In this document: positions 11,199 to 23,079 of the stretch, in pieces | Numbering within the stretch: the first letter of the stretch is position 1 | How the letters are laid out: every line of letters starts with the position of its first letter | Source: Anthostomella pinea | Lineage: Eukaryota > Ascomycota > Sordariomycetes > Xylariales > Xylariaceae | Direction: 5' to 3' | Assembly (NCBI GenBank): GCA_963556695.1 | Contig: CAUWAG010000013.1 | Location: 992,001-1,056,000 of the forward strand | DNA: 64,000 bases | Notes under the pieces: model-generated | What the model saw: only the letters and a program-made list of their open reading frames with translations | Database searches by the model: none | Told to the model about the DNA's origin: nothing | Made by a program: the position numbers and the translations under genes

Positions 11199-14100
11199 AT
11201 GCCCGGTTCGTCCATCCGCGATACCTCCCCGGCCTCGGTCTCCTCCTCTCCCCAGGGGAAAGGCCGCAGCAAACGAAAGCAGAAGCTTACTGGAGGTGAT
11301 GGGCCAGGTCCAAAGAAGAAGGACAAGAATGCCAAAGATAGTGGTGGAGTGGTCGCGGCGGTGACAAGACATGGAGCTAAGTTCTCGTGCGTCTTTTCCT
11401 TATTCTTGGTCATGTTCGCTCTGGATATCTGAGCTATTTCGGCATCAACCATCAGCTTGCTCCCCCGTGTTCTTCCTTGACAGCGCTGGCAACTGACGCC
11501 ATCTCTTCCAGTAATGGCAGCACTGCTAAAGACGCCGCTCCACCCCCTGAGTCACCTCCGCCTCAGTCCCCGGAGCTGAAGCCTGCTTCTCCTGCCTCAA
11601 TCCCGACAAACGGCCGGTCCGCACCGTCTCCGCTATTAGATGCCGCCTCGACAACGTCCGTCTCTGCGAGCACGGCACCGAGTGCTAATGACTGGGCCAA
11701 GGCGATGGGACCCCTTGCCGGCTCACCATCAAACCTCATCAGCATCATGGGTGACTCTCCACCTACACAACCATCTTCGTATGAAGACCCAAGGGCTATG
11801 CAATATGCCTGGAGTGCGCAGCAGCAACAGCGGCACTATGTTAATAACAATGCATACTCGGCGTCGCCTCCGAACGGCAGCAGACGACCCTTGAGCTTTC
11901 AGATGGACCATTACCCTGTTAGTGACATTCGCTCTCAAGCATCATCGCCTCCGGGTATACGAAGAAGCTCGATGCACTCGCCTTTCGCACTGCCTCGGGG
12001 TGGACCGCAACCCCCTTTGCCTCACCAGGCCCAACCTCATTTCTTCGGAGCTCCAGAGGTTGACTTCGACTTACACCCCAAAACTGGTCTGAAGGCGGGA
12101 GAAAGAGGCTTCTTCTTCGGGTTCGACACGCTCCCAAGGCTAAATGGCGCTCACATGCCCGGTGGCGACAACGTCGCACTCGCAGGCTACGAGGGCGGTC
12201 TTGACATCTATAGTGTCGGTAAGCGTGGTGTAGAGCCAATCGCTAGCTTGAAAGGGCTGCGAGGTGGTGTCTACAACGCCAAGATACTGCCGTGGAACGG
12301 TATCTCGGACCCATACGGCAATTTTCCTCTGGTTGCTGTCGTTGTCCATGGGCCAGTTCCTCCGCCTATCGCCCCTGAAATTGCGATCGAGTCGCACTTT
12401 GACAACGCCTCTAGCCCTAGGCTCGAAGGTATTAGCCCGCCGCAGTCAGAGTCCAACCAGAGGCAGGTCAACATTGGGAAAGCAGTGCCGATTATTGAGG
12501 CTTACCAGACATCGGTCGAGGTGTATTCGTTGGCCACGAACAGACTGATCGATGTTTTACTGCAAGCGCCGAAGACTCCTATAAAAGCTTCTGTGTCGAA
12601 TCCCATCTTCCAAAGTCCTCCGCCCAGTGGTGCCTTTCAGGTTCGCGCTGACGATGGAAGCGTTGTTGTTTCTTCAGGAACGACGGGCGAGTGCTGGGTC
12701 TATCGGCAAGCGAGTTACGAGCAAGAGCCTGGTTACCAATTCCGCTGTGTAGGCAAGTTGTGGACGAGCTTGCAACAAGGACTTAGAGGCGATCCAACCT
12801 CGGAAGAGGAAGGAAGTCAAAACCCGATCCCTCCACGGAAGCGTCCGCAGATGCCCATTTTTTCTGTCAACGGCAGATGGCTAGCGTATTGCCCGCCAGC
12901 TCCTTCATCTCAGATTGCGTTGAACGCGTCTATCCCAGTGCCACTGGAAGGCAAAGCACCGGGGCTGGCGACGCTCACTTCGCCAGTGTTACCGAACGAG
13001 AGTTCCGATGTCGACCAGCCCATATCTGATGGTGTTATGAACCGCATCATGAGGGAAACCACTCAAGAATTCATACAAGGAGCACGCTGGGTTGGTAAAC
13101 AAGGCATGCAGCTCTGGAGTAATTACTGGAAACCTGGCCAGCAACCATCGACTCGACAGCCCCCCGCAGGCTCACCTCCTTGGGGACCAAGTTATCCTGG
13201 ACGATCAGACGCCTCCCAATTTCCTCCGACGTACGGCATATCTGGCCAAGCGGTGACCAAAGAACCAGGCCTAGTATCAATCATTGATCTGCAAAGCCTA
13301 GCCAACTCGGCTGCAATCCATCATGTTACTACCTTCAAGGCACCACTGGGCTGTAGCTTCCTGTCGTTTCCTCCCACAGGTCTTTCGCTATTCACTGCCA
13401 GCAGTAAAGGCGACGTACAGACGGTCTGGGACCTGATGCGTATCCAGTACACGAAGTCATCGCCGCTGCAAAGCTCATTGCCGAACAATGGTCATACTAC
13501 ACGGGTCAGACAAGTCGCCCAGTTTTCGCGTATGACCGTCGCTCGCATAGTGGATGTTGCGTGGGCAAAGCCAAACGGAGGGCGGGCTGCGATGGTGACC
13601 GAGAGAGGCACTGTTCACCTACTAGATATGCCGCCGAGCGCATATAGCTGGCCTCCTCCACGCCGACGGAGTAATGCTCCAGAAGGCGCGGTTGGAGGTT
13701 CGGAAAGCACACCTACTTCTGCGGTATCTATGGCGTCAAACGCTTTAAGCTCTGCCTATGGTGCCACGCGGCCCTTGATCAACCGTCAGCACCGCAGCAA
13801 CTCCAATTCACAGGCAGCGCCGTCGACTATCAAAGACCACGCAAGCTACGGAGGCAAGGTCCTAGCCGCAGGAATTAGTCATTCCTTAGGCAATGCCGGC
13901 AGTGCCATCAACCAGCTGCGTCACACCGGAGAGAATCGCGTCAGTCTGCCAGTCCGAAATATGTCACCTGCACCGTCTTGTGCGATATGGATCACGGGCA
14001 AGAAGAATGACTCCTTGTTTGTGGTAGGAGATGGGCTGGTCAGAACCTTCCCGGCCAAGACCCGTAAGCCGGTCCCTGGAAAGGACAAATCCCGTTTTCC

Positions 14101-14755
14101 CCGAGGCAGCAGGTACAAGGATTTCAAGTTGAAGAACTTACCCGGCGACCTAATTGCGCCAGCGATCAACCATATCATTGACCCCATTGATGATCTCGAC
14201 ATTACCAACCAAGACAACGACGGCGGTAATACTCTGGTCCTTCATTCTCGACCACGATCTGCCGAATCTGAGCACAGCCCCGAGGCTTCGATCCCGCAAG
14301 CCGAGATAGAGTCTAGTGCTCCTTACCAGCCATTCCATACCGACAGACGAGTTGGCCTTTACGTACACGGTGCCGAACCTGGCGGCACTTCGCCATCGAC
14401 TGTAGCTCGGCATCTCGAATCGGCGAGCTTGGACGATACACCAAAGCGCAGTAAACGGCACCAGCCAAAGACAGCAGCGAAGCAAGCGTGGGCTTTCGGG
14501 CATGTCATCAGCGCAGTCAAGCTGGACGTAGGCCTGCCAAGCTTGATAGACGAAGACATCAGCAACAGCATCGACGATCATCGGGCCCTGCCTGTCTCGG
14601 CTATGGAACGAGTCTTGCAGGTTGGTGACAACGATGAGCAAATAGTGGTGACAACTCGTCGACGCCGCGGCGGAACTCGGCCCTCGGAGGCCGAGGAAGA
14701 CGGGTTCTTCGAGGATGACTGTGAAGTGCTGGATTTTGCTGACCAGAGGGTCTGA
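11199..14755 (+). CDS. BCAS3-domain WD40-type protein
   Basis: Exons 11199..11386 and 11512..14755 give 1143 residues. The intron has a GTGCGT donor and TTCCAG acceptor, and joins AKFS to NGSTAKD. After a disordered, Pro/Ser-rich N-terminus, a beta-propeller-like region starts near FGFDTLPRLNG and includes NVALAGYEGGLDIYSVGKRG. The most diagnostic part is at about residues 650-700, where FKAPLGCSFLSFPPTGLSLF and ASSKGDVQTVWDLMRI resemble the BCAS3 domain. WVGKQGMQLWSNYWKPG and VDVAWAKPNGGRAAMVTERG also fit the fungal family. The animal protein BCAS3 associates with phosphoinositides at the forming autophagosome. Whether the fungal protein does the same is inference. The C-terminus is acidic and low in structure. 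Confidence 0.72.
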
Positions 14756-15276
14756 AGGCACTCGTGCCTTGGGGTCTGCTCCATTGGCGCGGGTCGGTCA
14801 GTGGGACGCGAATACTGCAGGGAGTCTGGTTTGGTCCCTTGTGATGTCTATCACTCCCCTGTCTCGGCCACATGCTGGACTGGTTTACCCTCGCTTTACT
14901 TGGATGAGCACACGTTTGGCTGGTTGGAATTGGAGTAATTGCATTGTATGGCATTACTGAGACACGTGACATGTGTAGAGTCTCGTTATCAATAGGAGTT
15001 GGTCGCAACTCAATTAGATACCATCAAGTCACCATGGCTGTCCCCAGCATGTGTCACTTTTGCCGTAAGCAGTCACACGGCTTCGCGCTCGAAGTTGGCC
15101 CGTAACCATACGCTGAATGGTAATCCGTAGTAGTAGCACGACACGTGATGGTATCCGAAAGGGGGACAGTAGAAACGCCCAGATTAAGGAGCTTGACTCT
15201 GTGGCACCCTTGCGCGCAACCCCCCCGGATCATTAAATTGCTCTCCCATCCCTTTCTTCGTAAAAGCGCACCCAAA
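14756..15276. other. Convergent intergenic spacer
   Basis: This is the shared 3' flank between the BCAS3-type gene and the oppositely transcribed Dpm2 gene. No coding region is supported. Confidence 0.5.
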
Positions 15277-15742
15277 TTAAGCCTTCTTCTTCGCAGCAGC
15301 CGCCTTGGCCTTGGCAGCCTTCTTTCTGTTACTGCGGATCATGACGACGCTGAGGAAGGAACCGACCACGGCCGAGGCGAGCAAGATCAGGATGACAGGT
15401 AGGCGGACGGCCCAGACGCGCGGCGGGAAGAAGTCGTGCAACGGGTGGCCCGAGTCGACGAAGGGCTGTAATCGTGTGTTTTGGCAATTAGTTACTGCGT
15501 AGGTAGGTAGGTACATGGGTGAGGGGAGGGAGGTAGGTCATGGATTGGGGGCAGCGAGGGGGGACGAGAAGAGGGGGCTCCGTACCATTGCCAGCGTCCA
15601 GATGGAGTAGTAGAGGAAGACGAAGGAGGCGGCCACAAGCATGGCGAGGCCGACGAGTGTGCCGAGCTGTTGCCGTGGTTAGCACATGCGCGGAGGCAGA
15701 GGAGGCAGAGACAGAGGCAGAGGAACGAGGGGCACGCACCAT
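15277..15742 (-). CDS. DPM2: Dolichol-phosphate mannosyltransferase subunit 2
   Basis: Three exons on the minus strand, 15740..15742, 15586..15666 and 15277..15465, give 90 residues. Exon 1 is the ATG alone, followed at once by a GTGCGT donor. The protein has two membrane helices: residues about 5-26 (GTLVGLAMLVAASFVFLYYS) and 43-65 (VWAVRLPVILILLASAVVGS). Between them lies the conserved PFVDSGHPLHDFFPPRVW loop. The tail is Lys/Ala-rich and ends KKKA, which matches the KKXX type of ER-retrieval signal. Dpm2 stabilises the Dpm1 catalytic subunit in the ER membrane, where dolichol-phosphate-mannose is made for N-glycans, O-mannose and GPI anchors. Length and motifs fit the family closely. It is transcribed divergently from CWC22. 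Confidence 0.9.
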
Positions 15743-16193
15743 TGTAGATTAAAAGTCGTAAGGCTTCCCCCTGGTCAAATAAAGAGCGTATCGGTAGAGA
15801 AAGTACAGAATGGTGTTGGTGGTTGTTGTTGTTGTTGGTGGTGCGTTCGGCGTTGCGGTGCTTGTGGTTGGGGATGACCTGGCCTGAGGGAAAGTCTCCT
15901 AGTGAATTTGGACGGAGTCGCAGAAGACGCGACGTAATAAGGAGAAGAGAATGAGGGTCGCGCTGTAATGTAGCCGCGGATAAAATTATGCAGAGAAGCA
16001 TAAGCACGGGCACTGAAGAAACTGCTCATGCCGGGTGATTATGCATTTTTCTATGTCGACCCACTTTGTCCGAAAGCTTCAACCTTTTTGCCAGCCTCGC
16101 CCAACCCCGTCTTCCTCAACTTATTCAATCCTGCCTTGCCTGAATACATCTCCAACTCGCATCCATAACGTCGACGGCGCATTCGACAACGCC
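15743..16193. promoter_or_regulatory. Shared promoter of DPM2 and CWC22
   Basis: The two start codons are 451 bp apart and point away from each other, so this stretch must carry the promoters of both genes. It contains a GTTGTT-type repeat run at about 15811-15841. The CWC22 reading frame is open upstream to 16035, so a longer N-terminus is possible. Confidence 0.6.
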
Positions 16194-18725
16194 ATGGCCG
16201 ACGTCGAAACGAAGCCCTCGCATCTCGGCGAGCGCTCGCCCAACGAAATAGCGAAACCCCGTCGCCACGAAGACCGCAAAGCGAACCATCGCGACAACGG
16301 CGACAACGGCGACAAGTACAGGCCCGGTCGCTACCGCCGCTCCCCCCGTCAGCGCACACCACCGAAGATGCCTACCGAGGAGGAGAAACAGGCTGCTGCG
16401 AAGGCCGAATACCAGAAGCTGCTGACGATGCGATCGGGAGGTACCTACATTCCGCCAGCGCGTCTACGCGCCCTGCAGGCCCAGATCACCGACAAGACGA
16501 GCAAGGAGTACCAGCGCATGGCGTGGGAGGCCCTCAAGAAGTCCATAAATGGTCTCATCAACAAGGTCAATGTCTCCAATATCAAGCACATCGTCCCGGA
16601 GCTGTTCAACGAGAACCTCGTCAGAGGGCGAGGCCTGTTCTGCCGGAGTATCATGAAGGCGCAGGCTGCCAGTTTACCCTTCACACCTGTACTTGCGGCC
16701 ATGGCCGCCATCGTCAACACCAAGCTGCCGCAGGTGGGCGAGCTGCTGGTCAAGCGCTTGATCATGCAGTTCCGGAAAGGCTTCAAGCGGAACGACAAGG
16801 CCGTTTGCTTGTCCTCCACGACGTTCATTGCGCACCTGGTGAATCAGCAGGTCGTCCACGAAATGTTGGCCGCACAAATACTGCTACTGCTCTTGCACAA
16901 GCCGACAGACGACAGTGTGGAAATTGCCGTGGGCCTGACCAAGGAGGTTGGGCAGCATATGGAGGAGATGAGCTCGACAATCGCTATGGCCGTATTTGAT
17001 CAGTTCAGAAACATCCTTCACGAGGCCGATATCGACAAGAGGACGCAATATATGGTCGAGGTTCTCTTCCAGATCCGCAAAGACAAGTTCAAGGACAACC
17101 CGGCAATCAAGGAAGAGCTGGACTTGATCGAAGAAGAGGATCAAATCACGCATAATGTCGAGTTGAACGTTGCCCTTGACGTCCAGGACGGACTCAACAT
17201 CTTCAAATTCGACGAGGAATGGGAGGAGAACGAAGCAGCATACAAGAGACTCAAGGCCGAGATCCTCGGCGAAGGAAGCGATTCCGACGATGACGACGAC
17301 GAAGATGACGAGAGCTCAGAAGAAGAGGACGCGGAGCAGAAATCCATGGAGGTCAAGGACCAGTCTAATACAGACTTGGTGAATCTCCGCAAGACGATAT
17401 ACCTTACCATCATGAACTCCTTGGAGCCCGAAGCAGCCGTTCACAAACTTATGAAGATCAACTTGCCAGCAGGTCAAGAGCCAGAGTTACCTTCAATGAT
17501 CGTGGAATGTTGCTCACAGGAAAAGACCTACACCAAATTCTTTGGGCTGTTAGGAGAGCGATTCGCCAAGATCAACAGACTCTGGACAGACTTGTTTGAG
17601 CAGTCTTTCCAAACCTACTATAGCACCATCCACCGATATGAGACGAACCGACTGCGCAACATTGCGAGATTCTTTGGTCATTTGTTCGGTTCGGACGCCA
17701 TTGGCTGGCATGCCATGTCCGCCATCCACTTGAATGAGGACGAGACAACCTCGGCCTCTCGTATCTTCATCAAGATCATGTTTCAGGAGATCTCCGAGGA
17801 ACTGGGCATGCCAAAGCTTCAGACACGCATGAGGGACGAAACGCTACGACCAAGTTTTGAGGGCCTCTTCCCTCGAGACAACGCCCGCAACGTGCGTTTC
17901 TCGATCAACTACTTCACGAGTATTGGCATGGGAGCCTTAACGGAGGAGATGAGAGAATATTTGGCGAATATACCCAAGCCAGCTCTTCCCGCTCCAGCGG
18001 CTGCCGACGAGTCAGACTCGGACTCTGTGTCGAGTTATTCATCATACACCGGATCCTCCTATTCGTCTCGATCCAGGTCCAGGACTCCACCGCGGAAAAC
18101 TTTGGACAGGGGCCGATCACTATCACGTACGCCACCGAGACGAGGAAGACCAAGATCGTACAGCAGGAGTATTTCTCGCTCACGTTCCCGCTCCTACAGC
18201 CCCTCCAGAAGTCCACCTCGCCGGACCAACGGCAGGGCCTCATACACCCTTAGTCCACCCCGGCAGCGCCGGCGGAGTCCTAGTTATTCAAGATCCAGAT
18301 CTCCTGTACGGCCCACCCGCCCGGGGGATAGGGCTCGATCGGATAGCCGCGGTCGCAGCTTGTCACCTTCCCGCTCACGCTCGTACACACCTTCACGCAG
18401 CCGCAGTCCACCGCCGCGGCGCGCAGCACCCCCTGCGAGGCGAGACTCACGCTCGGCTAGTCCTCCAGCACGAACACGCCGCCGGGGGTCGAGCTATTCT
18501 CGCTCGCCGCGATCACCTCTGAAGCGCGGTCGTCTGCCTACGAGATCGGTGTCACCACCCCCGAAGCGCGGTCGCCTGCCAACCAGATCAGCATCACCAC
18601 CCCGGCGGCGCAGGAACTCGAGCTCGATCAGCAGCGCACCACGGAAGCGGGCCAGGTATAGCGAAAGCCGGTCGCCCAGCCCGGTAGGAGTCAAGAGACG
18701 TCGGTATAGCAGCGACGGCCGGTAG
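16194..18725 (+). CDS. CWC22: Pre-mRNA-splicing factor Cwc22
   Basis: A single exon of 843 residues. Cwc22 belongs to the spliceosome, acts at catalytic activation, and in many eukaryotes recruits the exon-junction-complex helicase eIF4AIII. The MIF4G domain lies at about residues 110-300, with GGTYIPPARLRALQAQITDK at its entry and VNVSNIKHIVPELFNENLVR inside. An acidic Asp/Glu/Ser run follows at about residues 360-385, then the MA3 domain at about 400-520 (YLTIMNSLEPEAAVHKLMKI). The C-terminus from about residue 605 is rich in Arg-Ser dipeptides and includes two near-identical copies of RGRLPTRSxSPP. I chose the ATG at 16194 because it begins MADVETKPS. The frame is also open from an ATG at 16035, which would add 53 residues of unremarkable sequence. 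Confidence 0.9.
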   Translation: MADVETKPSHLGERSPNEIAKPRRHEDRKANHRDNGDNGDKYRPGRYRRSPRQRTPPKMPTEEEKQAAAKAEYQKLLTMRSGGTYIPPARLRALQAQITDKTSKEYQRMAWEALKKSINGLINKVNVSNIKHIVPELFNENLVRGRGLFCRSIMKAQAASLPFTPVLAAMAAIVNTKLPQVGELLVKRLIMQFRKGFKRNDKAVCLSSTTFIAHLVNQQVVHEMLAAQILLLLLHKPTDDSVEIAVGLTKEVGQHMEEMSSTIAMAVFDQFRNILHEADIDKRTQYMVEVLFQIRKDKFKDNPAIKEELDLIEEEDQITHNVELNVALDVQDGLNIFKFDEEWEENEAAYKRLKAEILGEGSDSDDDDDEDDESSEEEDAEQKSMEVKDQSNTDLVNLRKTIYLTIMNSLEPEAAVHKLMKINLPAGQEPELPSMIVECCSQEKTYTKFFGLLGERFAKINRLWTDLFEQSFQTYYSTIHRYETNRLRNIARFFGHLFGSDAIGWHAMSAIHLNEDETTSASRIFIKIMFQEISEELGMPKLQTRMRDETLRPSFEGLFPRDNARNVRFSINYFTSIGMGALTEEMREYLANIPKPALPAPAAADESDSDSVSSYSSYTGSSYSSRSRSRTPPRKTLDRGRSLSRTPPRRGRPRSYSRSISRSRSRSYSPSRSPPRRTNGRASYTLSPPRQRRRSPSYSRSRSPVRPTRPGDRARSDSRGRSLSPSRSRSYTPSRSRSPPPRRAAPPARRDSRSASPPARTRRRGSSYSRSPRSPLKRGRLPTRSVSPPPKRGRLPTRSASPPRRRRNSSSISSAPRKRARYSESRSPSPVGVKRRRYSSDGR

Positions 18726-20704
18726 CTTAGTGTTTGAATATTGGAAGAATTCCAGAGTATTACTGGTTCTATCATGCGCCGGCCTGGCTTGATCGGGCAA
18801 TCTGGGGCGCTTTGTGGTCTGTGAGGCCTTGCGTAGCTATATGAGCATACTCACAAGCACCGCGCGGAGCTGCGTTGCTTGGAATAAAAATTGTATAAGC
18901 ACATGTACAGAGCGGTTTTCTCAATGTGATCTACTAAAATACTATCCAAGTTGTTGCTTATCCGAGTGTAATGAGTATGTAAAGAGCGCGACTGACCTTG
19001 GATCCGTCGTTGAACTTGTCTCGGGGTAGGTTTTATGATCGCCAAGTCTGTCTGTCTCTGAATGCTTACCAAGCTTCATCTTGAGCAGCGTTGGCGGAAG
19101 TGGCTTGAAACAACCCATGGTATTGTGTTCCGGGCTCTGTACATAGTTGCTAGAGCGAGATGTGTGACTTGTCTTCGTTCCAGCCTATCCCAGGTCGAGC
19201 TTACATCCTCGCATGGCACCTTACTCAATACCTCGTCCAGACTGTGATTTGCTTCGTAATCTTTCCGTAGCCAGATCATAATGCTAGACCTTCGTATCAT
19301 GTCTCCGAACGTATACATGCGATGACCAAAGCCCCTGAACCCCCTTTTTTGTTATAGGCTAACACCTAACCAGCCTCAGCGCCGGGTGCATACACACCTT
19401 CCTCGAGATAAAGAGTATGCATATCATATGCGGGAAGCTATATGCTAATACTCCTGGATCGATACCAACTTCTGAGGTGCTGCCAGAATAAAGCATACCC
19501 ACCTGCCTCTAGCTTTGAGCTGTGGTAGACATGATTTCTTTCCTGTCGTCCTTTACGTCTTCCTCCCACCTGACATAGCAGTATCAGTGATGTATCACAG
19601 TATAGCTGCAGTGCTATAGCAGCTGAGTCCCCTTTTAGAGAACGCTCGGCGTGCTAGAGGGCCTGATAGAGGAGTCGTTACCATATCGCCAATAAATGTA
19701 TTTTCTCTCTCTATGGACTAGGACGCTCGAGCATCAAGCTCTACACGTCAGCGCTCCAAACGCCGTTGACCCATATTTGCGGTCATTCCGTACTCAACTT
19801 GAAGTCGAACAACAAGTGAGAACTGACAACACAGAAACAGTGAAACACCCAATCGGGCAGTCTGCAGCACAGCCTCCACATGTTTATCTGGATCGTTGGG
19901 ACTAGAGGACCCTTATTATCCACAGATGGTGGGATGTTCCCTGCGGCCCCAGATGATCGCAATGCCCATGGTGGAACCAGCTACCTCTATGGAGCAAGTT
20001 CCCTCCACTTGTAGTCAATAGCGCGGCCCTGAAACAAACAAAGCCCCCCTGCACAGACCGATAAAGTTCTGTCGTGCCAATGCGCTCCAGAGATCCGAAG
20101 ATACATAGTCAAAACGGGCTTGACAGTGAGGGCTAGCCGCCTAATAAAACCGGCTTGGTGAAGACGCCATTGGACGATATCGTCGGATTGGTCGCCCTAT
20201 GTCAGCATCAAGAGGGAAAACTAAAGACTGCTGTTCCTCCAGCAAGTCTTTTCTAACACGTTACATATTCAAGAATAGAAGACTGGATGCAGAATGGCGG
20301 GCAGCAGTCTAGAAAGACGCAGCAGCGAAGGCAAACAACAACACAGGACAATGGGTTTGGAGTGAGCCTTCGACCACCGGGGATCCCTGTTCAGCGCAGG
20401 ATAGCCCCAGGCGACGAAGGACCGATCACTTGGCGGCAGACCAGGGGGAGTGAAAGATGGAGAGCACTCGGTATGCAGGTGACAGGGAACTGGGAGTGAA
20501 AGATGTGATCGGAAATCATGATATAAAACCCTTATGTACAGAGGGACACCGCTCGGTCTTCGCACGCATGGATTTTATCGTCAACACAGTCATTACCACA
20601 CTCATTAACACCACATTCCTTCTCACGGTCGTTTCATATCGGCCGTATACCAAAGATTATACATATTCTTCATTGCCATTTTCGGCTCTGTCTCTCTTTT
20701 TACA
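18726..20704. other. Long intergenic region with promoter of GMC gene
   Basis: No gene is supported over most of this 2-kb stretch. Near the right end, GATATAAAACCC at about 20519-20530 resembles a TATA element. A short open frame begins with ATG at 20568 and runs to 20717, overlapping the GMC start codon in another frame. Confidence 0.45.
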
Positions 20705-23079
20705 ATGCGGTCGATAAGAGGCCTACTTTCTATTTGCTCCCTGCTTTCGTTGGCAAAGGCAGGAGTGATCCAACCCGGCGGTAGCGTCCGCGAACAGTAC
20801 GACTATGTCATCGTGGGTGGTGGTGCGGCGGGCCTGGTCGTAGCCCATCGTCTGACCGAAGACCAAAACGGTGAGCCTTGAAACCGGCATACCGTACCGT
20901 TCGTCTGCTAACACAAGCCTTGCCAGTCAACGTGCTCGTTATCGAAGCTGGCGTGCTCGACGACGATGACTACCGGATCATGGCCCCCGGCTCGGTCGGC
21001 CGTGAGTGGGCCGGCTATCTCGACTACGGCTTCAGCACCGTTCCGCAGACGTTCCTCAACGGGAAGACGCGTGGTTACCCGCAGGGCAAGGTGGTCGGTG
21101 GCGGGACCCTGCTGAACGGCCTCGTGTGGACCAGGGCATCGTCTGCCGACTATGATTCCTGGGCCGGAGCCCTGGGGAACGAGGGCTGGAGCTGGCCCGA
21201 GCTGCTCCCCTACTTCGAGAAATCGGAGAGTTTCAACGGCACGGCCACCGAAATTGGAGCAAAAGACCTGGACATCGCTCCTGGGTCCGGGATACGTAAG
21301 CTTACATTTCCTAAATGTTGCCTTGCTTCTGTCGCATTATTTGTGTCGGCGAACGAGCTGACTCGGGCTATATAGACGGTCAGGACGGGCCAGTTGAGGT
21401 GTCTGTAAGTGTATCCCGCCACGGGTTTCAAGGACTGAAAGCTGACCTGTATGATATAGTACACTCCCTACTACTACGAAGAGCAGGCCGAGAGGTTCCT
21501 CAATGGATGCGCTGAACTAGGCGTCACAATCGTTGGTGACACTAACACCGGCAACATGACGGGCGCAAGCATGGCTCCGGCCAGCATAGAAGACATCACC
21601 CGCAGCCGGTCGAGTGCCCGCACGGCCTACTGGAATCCTGTTGCCGACCGCGCGAACCTGGACCTGCTGATCGGCACCAAGGCAACTCGTATCCTGTTCG
21701 ACAAGTCCGGCGAAGAGCCCCGAGCCACGGGCGTGGAATTTGCCATCAACGCCACCGGCCCCGTCAGCACTGTCAAAGCCGGACGAGAAGTCATCATTTC
21801 CGGCGGTGCTGTGTGGACTCCCACACTGCTGCAGATCTCGGGCATTGGCCGTCGCGCTGCTCTGGAGAACATCGGTGTCGAGGTCATTGTCGACCTTCCG
21901 GGCGTGGGCAACAACCTGCAAGACCACCCCATGGTATCTCCCGAGTACAACTTCGCCGAGGCAGGTCTCTTCACCAGCAACAACCTCACCGGCCAGGAAC
22001 AGCAGGATGCCCTCAATGAATGGGAGCAATATGGCACCGGTCCCTACTCAACCCCTATGATCAGCCAGCTTGCCTACCCTTCCTTGGCGAGTGTCGCAGA
22101 CGACTGCAACGAGCTCATCCAGAGCGTCAGGAGCGGCCAGGTCCAGAACGAACTCCCGGCTCACTACGACGACGAGATGAAACGCGGCTATGAGGCGCAG
22201 ATCAGCGCGACGCTCGGTATCCTCGGGCAGAGCAACGTGCCCGCCTGGGAGAGCATGCCGACCTCGTACGGCGAGCTGACCATCTCGGTAATGCATCCGT
22301 TCAGCCGCGGTAACATCACCGCCTCGTCCAGCTCCATCTTCGACGCGCCCCTGATCGACCCGCGCTACTGCTCCCACGCCTTCGACTGCGACCTGCTGAT
22401 GCGCGGGCTGCGCTGGAATGATAAGCTGGTGGCGACCGACGCCATGAAGCCGTTGAAGCCCGTGGCCCCCGCCGGCTACGGGCCCGACGTCGACGACGCG
22501 ACGCTGCGCCAGAGCCTGTACGGCGGCGTGCGCACCGACTTCCACCCGACCAGCACGGCGGCCATGCTGGCGCGCGACCACGGCGGCGTCGTCGACACGC
22601 AGCTGCGCGTGTACGGCGTCCAGGGCCTGCGCGTGGTCGACGCCAGCGTGTTCCCGACGATCCCCGGCGCCCACCTGCAGTCGGCCGTCTACGCCGTCGC
22701 CGAGAAGGCGGCCGACCTCATCCGCGGATCCCAGAGCGGCGGCGCCGCTGGGAACGCTCTTCACGATGTGACACCACCACCGGCCGCCAAGCCTCTTCCT
22801 CTTGTGGCTGCCCTGTCGAACCACACGACGACGATCCTGTCGAACCACACGATGGCTGCCTTGTCGAACCACACGACGACTGCCTGGTCGAACCACACGA
22901 TGGCTGCCCTGTCGAACCACACGACCACGGTCATCAACCCCGGGCGCAAGCCCGCCGCTATCCACGCTGCGATCAACGCTTGGCTGGAGGGCAAGGGCCC
23001 GCGACCCAACACCTTCTTGGAGGGGTCGTTCTTACCTAGACAGAAGTGCCGTTCGCGACGTTCGCGACGTTCTGCGTAA
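20705..23079 (+). CDS. Secreted GMC-family oxidoreductase
   Basis: Four exons, 20705..20870, 20927..21295, 21376..21404 and 21460..23079, give 727 residues. The N-terminus [19 protein letters not shown] is a good signal peptide. The FAD-binding Rossmann motif is [17 protein letters not shown] at about residues 37-53. The first GMC signature is [18 protein letters not shown]. Near the end, [13 protein letters not shown] and [20 protein letters not shown] carry the two histidines expected at the active site. Members oxidise alcohols, sugars or aryl alcohols with FAD; the substrate here is not predictable. After the catalytic domain comes an added tail with five SNHT sequons in tandem, then a basic end ([10 protein letters not shown]). 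The tail makes the protein longer than the usual 580-650 residues. Exon 3 is only 29 bp but restores the frame exactly. Confidence 0.87.
22813..22932 (+). repeat. 24-bp coding repeat with N-glycosylation sequons
   Basis: Five imperfect copies of a 24-bp unit encode [32 protein letters not shown] and LSNHTTTV. Each copy has one Asn-His-Thr sequon. Copies alternate between TT- and MA-type second halves, which suggests duplication of a two-unit block. Confidence 0.85.

Noticed and set aside
22048..22965. Minus-strand frame of 305 codons opposite the GMC gene
   Set aside because: Antisense shadow of GC-rich coding sequence. The GMC motifs on the plus strand are unambiguous.
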